NCBI RefSeq assembly: GCF_028453695.1
Contig: NC_135772.1
Location: forward strand, 20,021,412 to 20,085,411
Direction: 5' to 3'
From: Augochlora pura
Lineage: Eukaryota; Arthropoda; Insecta; Hymenoptera; Halictidae
Length of the DNA: 64,000 bases
The notes below the pieces were generated by a model. The model had not been told where the DNA came from and did no database searches. It worked only from the letters and a program-made list of their open reading frames with translations. The translations under genes were made by a program, and so were the position numbers. Below, one piece after another: positions 24,804 through 37,363 of this stretch; the stretch's first letter is position 1, and every line of letters begins with the position of its first letter.

Positions 24804-26447
24804 CCCCTTCCCACCCCCGGCATTGGTAACCTCCTGCGCGCGATAATGCGAGCAATTGATCGTGACGGATGCGCGAATCGCGGACGGCTCGAACGATTTT
24901 CTAAAGATTATTATTTTATGTGTAAAACACACCGCTGGAATTTTTCGAGGCTAATCGAGACTTGTATTTTCACTCCTCGTAGTTTTTTAAGCAAAGGGGT
25001 TGATTCTAAGCGATGCGCTTAGAAGAATTAAGTAGAAATCTGCGAAGTCATTTTTAAAATAACGATAACAATTGTTAGAAAATTCTGAGAACCGAATAAA
25101 CAAATATAGATCGTAGTAAAAATATTCTAGAATCTTAGAAAAATTGCACGAGCTGCGCAAAAATATATTAACAATGTGAAAGAAAATATATCTGTCTAAG
25201 AAATTATTAAGCGATAACAATTGAGTCCAGGAAAAGATTGTAGATTCCACAAAAAGATAATAAAGTTCCAAGGGAAAGTTTGTTAACTTGAAGAAAAAGT
25301 TGTTTAGAATCGTGGAAGAGGTATGAAAATCGTATCGGAGTTGAAGAGAAGATTATCTACTGGGCGCCGCCGTGATTACAGCCGCGCGGGAGGGGGGGCG
25401 CAGGTTCTAATAAAAAAACAATTTCGCCGGTCCGCTGTGAAATTAATAAAAGTAAAGCGAGCCTCGTTAGGCTAATCGCGAAGCAAATCGTAAAACGAGG
25501 GGGCAAAACGGCCGCTCATTAATTCGATCTAGATTAATCCCGGGTTTCCCGCCGCCGCGTGTTTTTGTCCGCTCGGATCGGCTACGTACGCGGAAAAATC
25601 GCGGCGAATTCGTATAACGCGGCGCGACGCTGTGGAACGCGCCTCGACTGCGGCTCGCGCATTAAAATGTACGGTTCGTACACGTGCGATGTCTGTTAAG
25701 GGATTAAAAATTTATGTTCTCGATAAGCGCGCGCGTGGACCGCCGGCCGCGAAAATAAAAGTCTCCTCGATCGAAGGGGAAGGGTAGTAAAAATACTGTG
25801 ACGCTAGGTATAGGATGTGTTTCATTTAGTATTCCATTGATGATCGATTCTTTAAATATTTTAAATGCTTGATTTGTGAAATATTGATTTGTGAAATATT
25901 GATTTTTTTAAATATTGATTTTTTAAAAATAGTATTAAAATATATGTTGTAGTAACTTCGATGATATTATACCGAGCTGTTTAACTTAGTATTCTATTGA
26001 CGATTGATTCATTAAATATTCTAAACACTCGCTTTCTTAAATACAATAACCAAATATAGGCTACAATAATTTTAATAATAGCCAACCCTATTCAATTTAA
26101 TATTCTCTCCGTAATTAATTCATGAAACCCTTTAAATACTCAAAAATAGTTCCCCTCTGAACACTATCCCTTGAACGGTCGATCACCGTGCTATCCCAAT
26201 GATAAATCAGTGTCCCGACGGTTATCGAGCAGACTGCGGATGTTTATACAAATTTAATCCCCGGTAGAGGCGTCCGTAGGAGCCGCTCCAAATATATCGC
26301 GCGCGGCAAATAAATAGATCGGTGTAGGGTGTGCGAGCTAGCCGAGCAAGAGGAAGAACGGGCGGTGGTGGTCAGCGCAGAAGTTAAATGTCCGACTGCG
26401 AAACCGCTGCTAACATTTTGATAGATGGAGTGGGCGAGCGGACAAGA

Positions 26448-26472
26448 GGGAAGGGTGGGGGGAGGGTGGGTG
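26448..26472 (+). other. G-quadruplex-prone tract (plus strand)
   Basis: Consecutive G runs GGG, GGG, GGGGGG, GGG, GGG separated by 1-2 bases: a strong canonical motif with very short loops. Confidence 0.65.
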
Positions 26473-28327
26473 GATTGTAACGGGAGATTCCCGAGGACTC
26501 GGTTAAGGGAGAAAAATGGACGGGCTCTCGCTTGGGAGAAAAAGGGATGGGAAAAAGCAGCCGTCCGGGAAACCGTGAAAACAAAAACTCGGCGAGCGCG
26601 CGCGCGCGAACGCCCGATGCTACTGTTGCGACTGTTCCACACGCAGAAATGAACCGTGCTCTTTCTCCCGGGCATGAATATTCCATGGGGTTTTCGTGTC
26701 GGGCCAAGGAAAACGCTACTCCGTGCTGCTGAATATCGAGCATTTATAATAAACGGGCGAACTGCAGCAATGTTGCTCTTTGCGAACAAGTGTTAATAAC
26801 GGATGGCGTATAATTCGTCGGGTCTATAGACGGATTTCGCGGGCACGGATTTGTTGTTAAATTTATGATGTAGGAGAATAAGTAATGTACCGTTTTGTGA
26901 TAATGATTATTCGATGCACAGGGTGCGGCATTGTTAGTTAACAGAGCAGTAATCTGGTTCATTGAGAATCGCCTTCTTTGTCGATGGTTTTTTCACTTGC
27001 AATTTCTCGTATCTCGGAACATAGCATTCCCTTTTATTTATTAAATAATCTAACCGAAAAATATAATTAATAATATTTTAGCCGTTATTACTATAGCGTT
27101 AATTTCGCTGCATTAATATCATTGAAACAATGCATTTCCACTTAACCGCAGTTTCGTATGATCAACGAGAAAAAATTGTTTATTTAGCACAAAGATCCGC
27201 ACTCGAAAATTAATTGTAAAAATTGCAGGGCCTCCGGAAAATATTCCAGGATTATCGGGAGATTCTGGATTTACCGACGGAAAGGAATTTTTGTATAAAA
27301 ATGGAAACGGTTCGTTGAATAAAACACCGCGAGAATTCCAGCGAAAAATATGAGATCTACGGTCACATTTTTTTTGGGGGACTACGAGAGCGAGAGAGAG
27401 AGGGAAAAAGAAAGAAAGAATTGTAAAACGTAATCTCTGTTAAAGCAAGTCCCGATAAAAGCAACGTAGCCGCGCGTAATTTCCATTGTTCTCGCTGCAA
27501 ACAAATTAATTAAGTACTTCGAACACTCGTGAATGTATAATGCTGAAAGTTTAATAGCGTTTTTTTTTCAACGTCCACCGTGCGGGCCGTGTAAAAAGTG
27601 CATAGGGAACATATACGGGGTGTGTCGAATTAATTTCAAGCCGCTGTTGGGTTGTAAAGCTGTTTGTTATTTCGGTCTGAAAAGATTACTGGAAAATCGC
27701 TATGATTTATTAGTGAAGCTTTTTAATCGGTAATTTTTGCGATAATAATTACGATTTCAATTATAGAAATATTGAAACGTTATTGAATATATGTACGTTT
27801 ATATATAGGGTGTCGCGAAAGTCAATTAATGTCGGGAATTTTTTAAACAACTCTGAGGAGATTTGGAGCAACTTTTTCTTGTTTTTCCGTGTACTTGATA
27901 ATATTATATAAATCATATTATATCACACAGTAGTATCATATAATCGTACTATATCACATAGTAGTAATAAATTTCATAATCACAAAATCACATAGCAATA
28001 AATTACATAATACTATTATATAATATTATCGTAAAATAACATATTATTACAAATTCAATAATAATACGATTCTTGCTACTCCTGCTCGAATTTAGTACCT
28101 TCAATCCATCACAAACATTAAAAAAGGGGACACCCAAAAATCCCAGAAAAATCTGCTCTCGAAACCGTGCCACCGCGCGAGGCATCCACTTTATTTACCG
28201 CGTCAAAAAGCTCGCGAACATTGCTGCCGGGAATCGAGTGATCCGACGAAAAACTCGATGTAATCAGATATATAATTCGGCGATCCGTGTGTCGCCTCGT
28301 CGAAAAGAAAAACCGAGACGGAAACAG

Positions 28328-28400
28328 AAAGAGAGAGAGAGAGAAAAAGGGACAAAAAGAGAGCGAGAGAGGCGAGCGAAAGAAAGGGACGAAAAAGTTG
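28328..28400. repeat. GA-rich imperfect microsatellite
   Basis: (GA)n with GCGA and AAAG interruptions. Gives Arg/Glu-rich frames on the plus strand. Confidence 0.8.
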
Positions 28401-30601
28401 CACGAGACAGCGGGTTCAATTAAACCGCGACACCCCTTTGGCCGGCTCGCAATATCGAGTATTTGCCAGCGGAGAGAATTAGCCGGTCGGCGACGGTCCT
28501 TCGGGGAATTTCGTGATCGCGCAAAAACTAATTATCGCGGCCGCCGCCCGCGCGCGGATACCTTCGCCGTGTCCATTTCGTTATTCGCGGGGAGACCGGA
28601 CCCACCACCCCTCCCCTCCCCTCCCCTCTCGCTCTCGTTCACGAATATCGACACGCTTTTTCGCAGCGCCGGGCCGAATTTCCGCCGGGCTACGATGCAA
28701 TCCGGGAAACGATCCCGGAATAATGGTGGCTCGCCAAACTCGAGGGGGGAGGGGGGGCGGTGTAATTGACAAACTGGACCTAAACGATTTTTCCTTGCCG
28801 ATCGCGTTCCGGCCATTCTGTGTCGCGCGGTGCCGTTCGCCTGACACTCTTAGACGCGATGACGTCGTATTATTATTTAACAAGTGCCGATAATCGTTAA
28901 CCAAGATCGCCAGTTAAAGCAATATAATTAATTAAAGCGAAATTACAAAATTAATATTAATCACAGGGGGTGGCATTAGAACCCCTTCGCATTCGAGAAT
29001 ATTATTATTCGAATATAATTTTATTATCCTAATAAAATTCAATTTGTACGAATATATTACATTGATAATGAATTATCAAAATTGGCCAGAAATTAATGTC
29101 ACTCGTGTTCGACGCGTTATATTTCATATTTAACGTGTTAACATCGTGTAACAGCCTCGCGAAAGCTACAGCGCCTGCACGGTTTATTTAATTTGTTTAT
29201 TAGCTCGCAGCGTTACCGACAAAGCGGTCGAAAAATGTTGCAAATATTCCTCGAGCTTCGATTGAGCCCGAAGACTCTTAATTAGAAGGCTTGTACGCGG
29301 CCCCCGTAATTGCACGGCTTTTGACGCGCCGCTAATTAGGCGGCCATTGGTAATTACAACGCGCCCACGGAAATTAACAACAAGAATCGACGTTACCGAT
29401 CTACCGTTTCGGATTTATTTTATTCTCTGTCGTTGTTTAAATTTTTGCGCGACGATTTTTTTTAGAGAGCCGCGTCGATTAGCACCTCCGACGATTTTTC
29501 AGTTTGACTCGTTATTATAACGAAAAAGGGTTAGCATCTGCGTCTCGGAAAAAAAGTCGCAACGCATCGGAATCACCCTAACTGCGCTCCCGCGCAGCGA
29601 ATAAATCTCTGCTTAATTCGAGCGCGAGAATTTATCCCGGTGTTAACGTTTTCCGTATCGTTTCCGTTTTGCAGTAAATCCTCCGCAATTGTCCGGCGGC
29701 TTGTAAACAAAAATGGACTGTTCCGGGAGAGGAGGTACGATTATTCGAGCCTTTTAACAGCGGTCGACGATCGGCGACCATAAAAACGAATAATCGAATC
29801 TCCGCTTCGCAAAGTGTCCATTTCCGTTCGCAAGCTCAGGGACAATCAGAGTATCCCTAGAAACGTTGATTAACCTATGGAATATTTTTCTACGTCCCAT
29901 TCGATTTAAACGATCCCATTGTTAAGGAAAAAAATTATAAGAAAAATTCGAGGAATATATTCTCGGGAGAATATTTATGCTCGAAGAATCGCAAGGTGTA
30001 AAGACTATGAGAAGGTATTCCTGTAATTATAACCGGACGATCTGGCGACGTCGAGGGTCGAGTTATTAAAAATGGATTTCGTTAACGGAAGAAGAAGGTA
30101 AAGGAACGGGCTCTAAGACGGCGACAGGGAAAAAAGGGGTGAAACGGAAAAGGCGACCGGAATCGAGCCGCGTTTCCCCGGAGTTCTTGATTGAAGCGAG
30201 AAATCGATCGGCGAAAACTCAAATCCCCGATCCTTGCTTCGTCGAAGACGACGACGACGAGACCGGAGACAGTGAACCGGACACCGGGGGTGGATACGTT
30301 TTAATTATCGGTAACTACCGGCTGGTCCGAACGGAGACAAAGAACGCCGGCTGACAAAAGAAGAAAAAGGGGGACAATGGTTCGAGTTTTCTGGGTGACC
30401 GATGTCGGGGAGACATTTGCAAGGGATCCCGAGGAGCCCGGCGAGAACGCTTTCGTTTGATTAATTACGCCGGCAAATATTGCGCTTACTCTTTGCCGGG
30501 GGAATTACCGAATCACTCGACCGGCTTCCCTCGCGGCGATCAGTTTTTCGCATTGAAAGGTTCGCAGATTTTATGCGATTTATATCACCCGTGAGGCATA
30601 A

Positions 30602-30875
30602 TAAAAATGGTTAGAAAATGAATTGAAAAATAGAAATATAAAACTCGGAAAAATGGATAGAAAATGAGATGAAAAATAGAAATATAAAACTCTGAAAAAT
30701 GGATAGAAAATTAATTGAAAAATGAAAATATAAAACTCAGAAAAATGGATAGAAAATGAATTTAAAAATAGAAATATAAAACTCTGAAAAATGGATAGAA
30801 AATTAATTGAAAAATAAAAATATAAAACTCAGAAAAATGGATAGAAAATGAATTGAAAAATGAAAATATATTATA
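30602..30875. repeat. 46-bp minisatellite, about 6 copies
   Basis: Units start ATGGATAGAAAATGAATTGA at 30607, 30653, 30699 and onward at 46-bp spacing, each ending AATATAAAACTC. Confidence 0.9.
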
Positions 30876-31355
30876 CATTTATCTAATATTTATAAATTAA
30901 AAATTTATGATATCTTATAATTAATGTACGGTTCCTAATAAAACTAAAGAAATATATTTAACAATTTTACGTTTAATCAAAGAATAAAGACCATGAAACC
31001 GGTCATTTGACAAGCCAATAGCAGGTGTACAGTTAAACCAAGTTCGCGACGGCACAATATCGCGCATTATTGGCTAATAACTTCGTCGCGCGCGGGAACG
31101 TGATTGCCAAACAGGACTGATCAAAAGTTCCAGCGGGTTCCCGTTGAACAATAGCACCGATAATCGATCAAATAATACGCCGATCGTCGATCCGCCTCAA
31201 AGAGTCCCGAAATATCGAGGCGATTCAATTAACGGTACCAAAATGGCAGAGCTGAAATCGACCGCAGTCGTCACTCCGTTTATTCGATTAGATCCCATAA
31301 ATTCTAACGACGCGAACACACATAGCTGACAAGAATTCGATTTTAAAGGCGGACC

Positions 31356-31376
31356 AATAATAATAATAATAATAAT
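31356..31376. repeat. AAT microsatellite
   Basis: Seven consecutive AAT triplets. Confidence 0.9.
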
Positions 31377-31713
31377 TGCGTCGCGCCTATGGCCGACCCT
31401 GCTAACTTGCTTTCCGAGCCGCGTTACATTTTGTATGAATATTACCAGCGTGTCCATTAATCAACGAGTGCGCGGAGATTTATGCAGATGCATTTACGCG
31501 CGCGAATGTTGAAAACAATTTGCATTTCGGCGAAGCTTACAGCGTTTACAAATGGTTACTGCAGATTATACAGTTTTTATATGAGTTCAACCATTTCTAT
31601 TCACGTAAAAATGTTTTTAGTACATATTATACTAATATAATATTTATTATAATATACCAGTATGGTATATACTAGTTAAACTATATTATATTTAAATTAT
31701 AACCCAGGAAAAT

Positions 31714-31770
31714 AATTTAAAATTTAAAATTTAAAATTTAAAATTTAAAATTTAAAATTTAAAATTTAAT
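31714..31770. repeat. 10-bp AT tandem repeat
   Basis: About 5.5 near-perfect copies of AATTTAAAAT. A 10-bp period matches the helical repeat, and phased A/T tracts of this kind are expected to give curved DNA. Confidence 0.9.
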
Positions 31771-31786
31771 TTCAAGAATAAGTTAA

Positions 31787-31811
31787 AATAGCTTCGAGTG
31801 CAAAGGGTTGA
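31787..31811. mobile_element. Solo right end of a TTAA element
   Basis: Reads AGCTTCGAGTGCAAAGGGTTGA, the same terminal block as at 18029 and 1811 with the final TTAA changed to TTGA. No left partner was recognised; a 10-bp AT tandem repeat lies immediately before it. Confidence 0.35.
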
Positions 31812-33657
31812 TAACGCGAATAACTAAAAATCGAGGTTATATTATGCTATAGTAAAATTAAGAAATATTCGGCCGGGAAGCGTAATAATGGCAAACGTAT
31901 GTAACAGCCCTGGGCGCTTGGTGGAAAATATATCCGTGGAACGGAGTCGAGCGGGTACGTTTCGCTTCCACGCGTGTAGACAGTGTTTTAATCAGATAAG
32001 AGTGCGGCCGAAACACGTTCCAGAGATTCTTCGGGTGCCGCGCGGCGCGGCGGGGGTTGATCCTTGCGGGGGTATCACGGAGTTTCGTTTCCGGGACGAA
32101 GTTACCGGAGGTCACGGATGCGGTTAAGCGAAAATTACGCGACAGCTCATCACGCGTTATGACTGTCCCGCACGTTCCCCCGGAGCGCGGATCCTTTCGG
32201 AAATGATCAACAAGATGGCGGCCCCGTAACCGTCACGTAAGCATGTAATGCCGCAGCTACGCCCGGGCTTCGCATAACCGTCCGATAGTTACCTTAGGCG
32301 GTCCCTGCTCTTGCAAAAATTTTTACCGTCCATTAATTAACAGAAATTGAACCGTAAGCGTCCGACGGACGATATTACCGGGTTAGTTATAATTCAGTTG
32401 GTGCCGCCGAGCCGCAGCTCGCGACTTTTCACCTAAATTCGGGTCTGATAGGTAAGATTTCCTGTGTTAAAGTTAACAGTTTTTGTCTTCAGCCTTTTTG
32501 ATGATGTTTTAAAACTGCTGTTTAGTAAAATAGTAAATTAATTTGTACGTTTTCTCAGCTTTTAATAGCGTAGATATTTTATTAAGTATAATTGTATGCT
32601 TTATTATAGAAATAATATAAAAATTGATAATTAAATGTAAGTCATTGAAATTAAATAATTTTAGGTCAAATAAGAATATTCTCTTGAGCGTACTTTATCA
32701 AATTATTTAGATTGAAATAATGTTCACAGAGTTCATTAAAAACTATTATTAGGAAACTGTAAAGCTTCTCCTGGCTCGAATAAAAGCTTATTAAATAATC
32801 TTCCACAAAGGAAGCGTTAACAATTGATCAGAAAATTTACAAAAATTGTAAAAGCTGTCCAGAAAAGACTTTGAACCAGTTCCCCAGTTTCCCCTGTAAA
32901 ACTTGCATGTAAGATAGACCGGAGGGAGCAAACTCGGAGCTTAGGGTATACAACAGAAATTATGGTGGCCGAGAAAAATGTGGCGGAGCTTACCAAACGC
33001 CGTCACGTATAAAAAGCTTTCCACAAATTGGTAAAAGAGGAGTCGTAAAATAGAAAGCTTGTACATACATTCACCGTTAATAATTTTAAGTGGATATTTA
33101 GAATTCCAGTACAGTCGACTACGAAAGTATTTTACCTGGAATCGATTTTCGTAATGACGAGCGTCTTAATGATTAAACATATTCGGGTGAAGACGCGCGG
33201 ATGGGGGCTGGGAGATGCCAGTCTCCGCATCCATGGTGTTTAGACCGAATATTTCGACGGTGTGCTCGGGGAATTGTGTCGCTGATCGTTCGTTAAGTTT
33301 TGACGAGGTCGTTCAGCTCGGAATACAGGCGTGGAAATGAGCAAACACGCCCCGGCACGCTTCTAATTTCGGGGTCTGTTCCAGCACGAGCGAAACGAGG
33401 CTACACCGGGACCTTGATTATGCGAAATAATCGTGACACACTGTTCGGATAATCGAGTAACTCCGTTCCGCGTTCCGTATGATCGTTCGTCGTCGAATAA
33501 TACGACGGCGCGTGACATAATTCATTTCCGCGATATTCGACGCGAACTCGCCTTTGCAATCTGACAGAATACAGGTGTGCGACTGAATAATTAATAAAAA
33601 TTCGGCGAGTCTTCTAAATTAATTTATTTCACGCTACGATCCCGCGGCGATCATCGA

Positions 33658-33766
33658 TTAACCCATTTGCACCCAACCGCGGAATATTCCGCGAGCCGCG
33701 ACGGTCTTCTATTACCGAGCGCGGAATATTCCGCGAGCCGCGACCGTCTCCTATCACCGAGCGTGG
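33658..33766. mobile_element. TTAA left end with two palindromic 42-bp repeats
   Basis: Begins TTAACCCATTTGCACCC and runs directly into two copies of a 42-bp unit, each opening with the perfect 16-bp palindrome CGCGGAATATTCCGCG (33678-33693 and 33720-33735). The arrangement parallels the 14501 element. No right end was identified. Confidence 0.4.
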
Positions 33767-34225
33767 AATTTCGGTTAATTCTCTACGCAGGCAGTTCCTC
33801 CATTAATCGGACCGAGTTACACAGATGTGTATCGATTGCTCGATGATCCGTGGACCCGGGTAACAAACTTTTTTACGTACCCATCGGAAAATACCGTATC
33901 TGGGAGAAGGGAGATGGGATGCTGCTGCCAGAAGTTTTACGATGAGTTGAGAAACCCAGCCGGAGTTCCGCGGGATCCGGGCTAAGTCAACTTTATAATT
34001 CATGGCATAATTTTTCGCAGCTTTCAAAGTTTACGCTGCTTGAGCGTAAGTTCGGTTGCGTCCGTGGTACAAACTTCAATTATGAAGGTAAATTTTCATC
34101 GCTTATCATTGCGGGCGGGGCTCCCCATTGGCGTGGAACCCGCCGATCCCGTGTATTTTCATTTCCGATTCGCCGAACTTTTGCGCATTAATCATTACAC
34201 GATTTTAATTTTACTGTAGTAATTG

Positions 34226-34620
34226 TACTGTACTATGCTGTACAATATTATATTATACTGTGCTATACTATACAATATTATATTATATTGTACTATACTA
34301 TACAATATTATAATTATACTGTACTATACTATACAACATTATAATTATACTGTACTATACTATACAATATTATAATTATACTGTACTATACTATACAATA
34401 TTATAATTATACTGTACTATGCTATACAATATTATAATTATACTGTACTATACTATACAATATTATAATTATACTGTACTATGCTATACAATATTATGAT
34501 TATACTGTACTATACTATACAGTATTATAATTATACTGTACTATACTATACAATATTATAATTATACTGTACTATACTATACAATATTATAATTATACTG
34601 TATTATACTATACAGTATTA
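34226..34620. repeat. 30-31 bp minisatellite, about 13 copies
   Basis: Units contain TACTGTACTATACTATACAA then TATTATAATTA. The first copies have a 30-bp spacing, the rest 31 bp. Low sequence variation suggests recent expansion. Confidence 0.9.
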
Positions 34621-37128
34621 CATAGAAAATAAAGATAGCTCCCCAATTTTAAAAATGACAAAGAAAAAGCGACGGATCCAAGAAAAGCAATTAAGCGAGC
34701 GAGCGATTAAATTCCCGGCGAAGCGCGACGATTTTCCGAAACGACCGCAGCGAACGAAATTTCCCGGCGGCCGCGGGTCGCTCGATAACGGTGGCGCATC
34801 GCAAATTTACAAAACAAGCCCGGCTAAATGACAAACGCTAATGCGGAGCGATGGCTCAATTAAACGGCCCTATGCAAATCGCGTTTTCCTGGCCGGCCCA
34901 CGGTCGTCCCCTGCACTTACGCGGCACCGCGTCGCGTCGCCGCTAAAAATGAGCAAGTTCGTATCAAGATCCTAGAACTTCCGACGGAAACGAGGTAGAG
35001 AGATGATTTTCCTTTTTTTTAAAGAAACTTAAAACGTCCTGGAATAAGGAGAAATTATAGAGAAAGTCGCGGGAAGAATTTTCGTCGTTCAGAATTTATG
35101 GCGAATTTGTCTTTCATTATTCGGAAAGTTTTCATTTATATAGTATGGTCTGCTATTGGATTTTATTTTTATTATTATAGTTATATATCGCTGAATGGTT
35201 GAAAATTTTTCGGTTTAAATATAATTATTTTTTTCATCGATTTTAGACTCTGAGCAGACTTTGTTTCACCGTTTTATCAGACATGGAACAGCTGAATTTA
35301 GTCTAAAAAAAAGCGGGCGTTAAGGAAAATGAATTCGGTCGACGAATGTTCGCGAACGATTTCCTTAATTAATCGACAGACAAACTTTTCGCCTGTTCGG
35401 CGCCGTGTTAGTTCGAACGGGGCACTCCGTCCTCCCTCTTCCTCGTTTGTTACGCACGGAATTGCTCCGAGTATCCTCGAATTGAAACGAACGCGCGCGG
35501 CCCGCCGGTTCCAGCGGCAATTTTCTTAATCACAGCCCTCGCGCCGCCTCGATTAACGCCCCGCGCTATTAACACGCGTTATCGCGCGCGCGGATAAAAC
35601 TACGGGGTCTCGTTTCTCGCGGAACGACGCCGCGGGGCCTCGACGTGTTACGCGTTCGTTTATTCTTATCGAGCCGTTCGGGACGCGTAACCGCCCAAGG
35701 ACTCCGCCCCTGGAATATATGAAAACCCCGCGTATCTCGATAGCGGCATTAATTCGAAAAGTTTCAACGCCGCCGCCGCCGCGCTCAGGTTATTGGGTCA
35801 AGGTTTATGAAAATTTGTTCGGCTCGCGGCGAGAGCCTGGAAAAATGCTAATTTACTCTGCCGTCCCGGTAAACAATCCTCTACGTGCTTTATCGGGTAA
35901 ATTTCGAATTTTTTAACAAACCGGCTGCACAGATTACTGGGCTAAATAATTTGAATATTTGTATTTAATGTTGAAGGGACTGGTTCAAAATGCAACATAG
36001 ATTCGTATTCCTTTTTCATAATTTCCCTGTCGGGTCAAGCGATTTCGATGGGAATTTTGAGCTTGCATTTTTTAAATATCTGTGTTCTGATAATTTTTTC
36101 ACGTTGATAAAATTAATGTTTCGAATTCTAAGCAATAACAGAATTATAGAAAATATTGTTCTGGGAATTGTACGATTTATTGACTCGTGTAGAAGTAGTC
36201 GCAATTTTGAATACTTTTACTAGGGGTGGGGGTGGCTTTTATTTCTTCGATGTGAGGATTTTTAATTCTATTTATTATTTCTAATAATATCAAAATTCTT
36301 CTAATCACTGTACAATTTTCTGAGTTGCCCAAAGTTAATTACTATTTAAAAGGGATGATCACCCCTTTCTACCAGGGATAATAGTAGCTTTTATTTTTGA
36401 AACAGCATCTCTTTTCTCTTTTTATTCCTCTGCCAGCTTTTTATTTTTCGAATCTCGAATTCGGTTTGTTCGGTCTCGCCATAGACTGCGACAAAGTGGT
36501 CGCAGCTCCCGAAAGAATTTCCCATGGAAACGGGGACACTTGTTCTTTACGTTCGCCGTGTTTAATCTATGTAAACTCGTTTTTGACAAGATTCCCGCCG
36601 AAAGAGATAGGGGGAGGCATTTAGGCGAGCTCTACCGGCCGGTGTTCTCTTTGCATAATTGTCTGTCCGAGAAATAGTTTTATCTCGGCGAAACGAAATA
36701 CGGCAAACTAGGTTTTCCCTTTAAAGCGATCCTCTTTCGAGAATTATTTCCCCTCCTTTTTTTTTCCTGCGCCCTTAAAGATATCCTCTCTCTGTTTGCT
36801 CCCGGCGTCCAGCGCCGTAATAATACGCGGAACAACGCGGACCGCTCCTTTTTCGAGTCGAACCGCAAACATTCGTCGATGCGCAACTCCGCGCTAATAA
36901 AAAGAACTTCTTCCGTCATAGGACCGAGAGAGCCGAGGCAATTTATTTAACGTAATAAAAATTCTTTGAGGCGAGCTTTTACCATCCACGTATCATTATC
37001 TCTCAGCGGATTTTTATGCAGCTACATTTATTCTCTGTTTACCTGAGGCTATTTTTACATTCGTCTCGACCTTTTATTCAGCTCTTATTAGTATTATTTA
37101 ATTTTTATTGTTACTGTATTTCAAAAAT

Positions 37129-37363
37129 CGTCAGAGATTCCTGACGTCATTTGAAGCAACTTTTTCCTTTACGAAAATGTTCTCCGAGACGTCGTTGAGG
37201 AGTTAATAACGAAAAACAGTGACCAATGAGAGGCGAGCTCGGCAGCTGTGAAACGGGCGAACCAATCACCATTTTTCTTTAATAACTCGTAAACGGATGG
37301 CCGTAGAACATTTTCGCAAAGGAAGAAGTTGCTTCAAATCACCCGAGGAACCCCTCAGTTCCC
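37129..37363. mobile_element. Fold-back miniature element with arms of about 105 bp
   Basis: The sequence at 37129-37237 and the reverse complement of 37255-37363 align along nearly their whole length. Shared blocks include ATTTGAAGCAACTT, CGAAAATGTTCT and GAGTTA. Estimated identity by eye is 70-75%. The two arms meet with a short central spacer, so transcribed RNA would form a long hairpin. No coding frame. Superfamily not assigned because I cannot define the target duplication. Confidence 0.7.

Noticed and set aside
26244..26789. 181-codon minus-strand frame
   Set aside because: Low-specificity Ser/Arg/Pro peptide overlapping G4-prone sequence. No homology signature or splice context.
30068..30354. 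Open plus-strand stretch with an acidic D/E-rich patch
   Set aside because: No ATG in frame and no acceptor identified. The acidic run comes from a GAC repeat.
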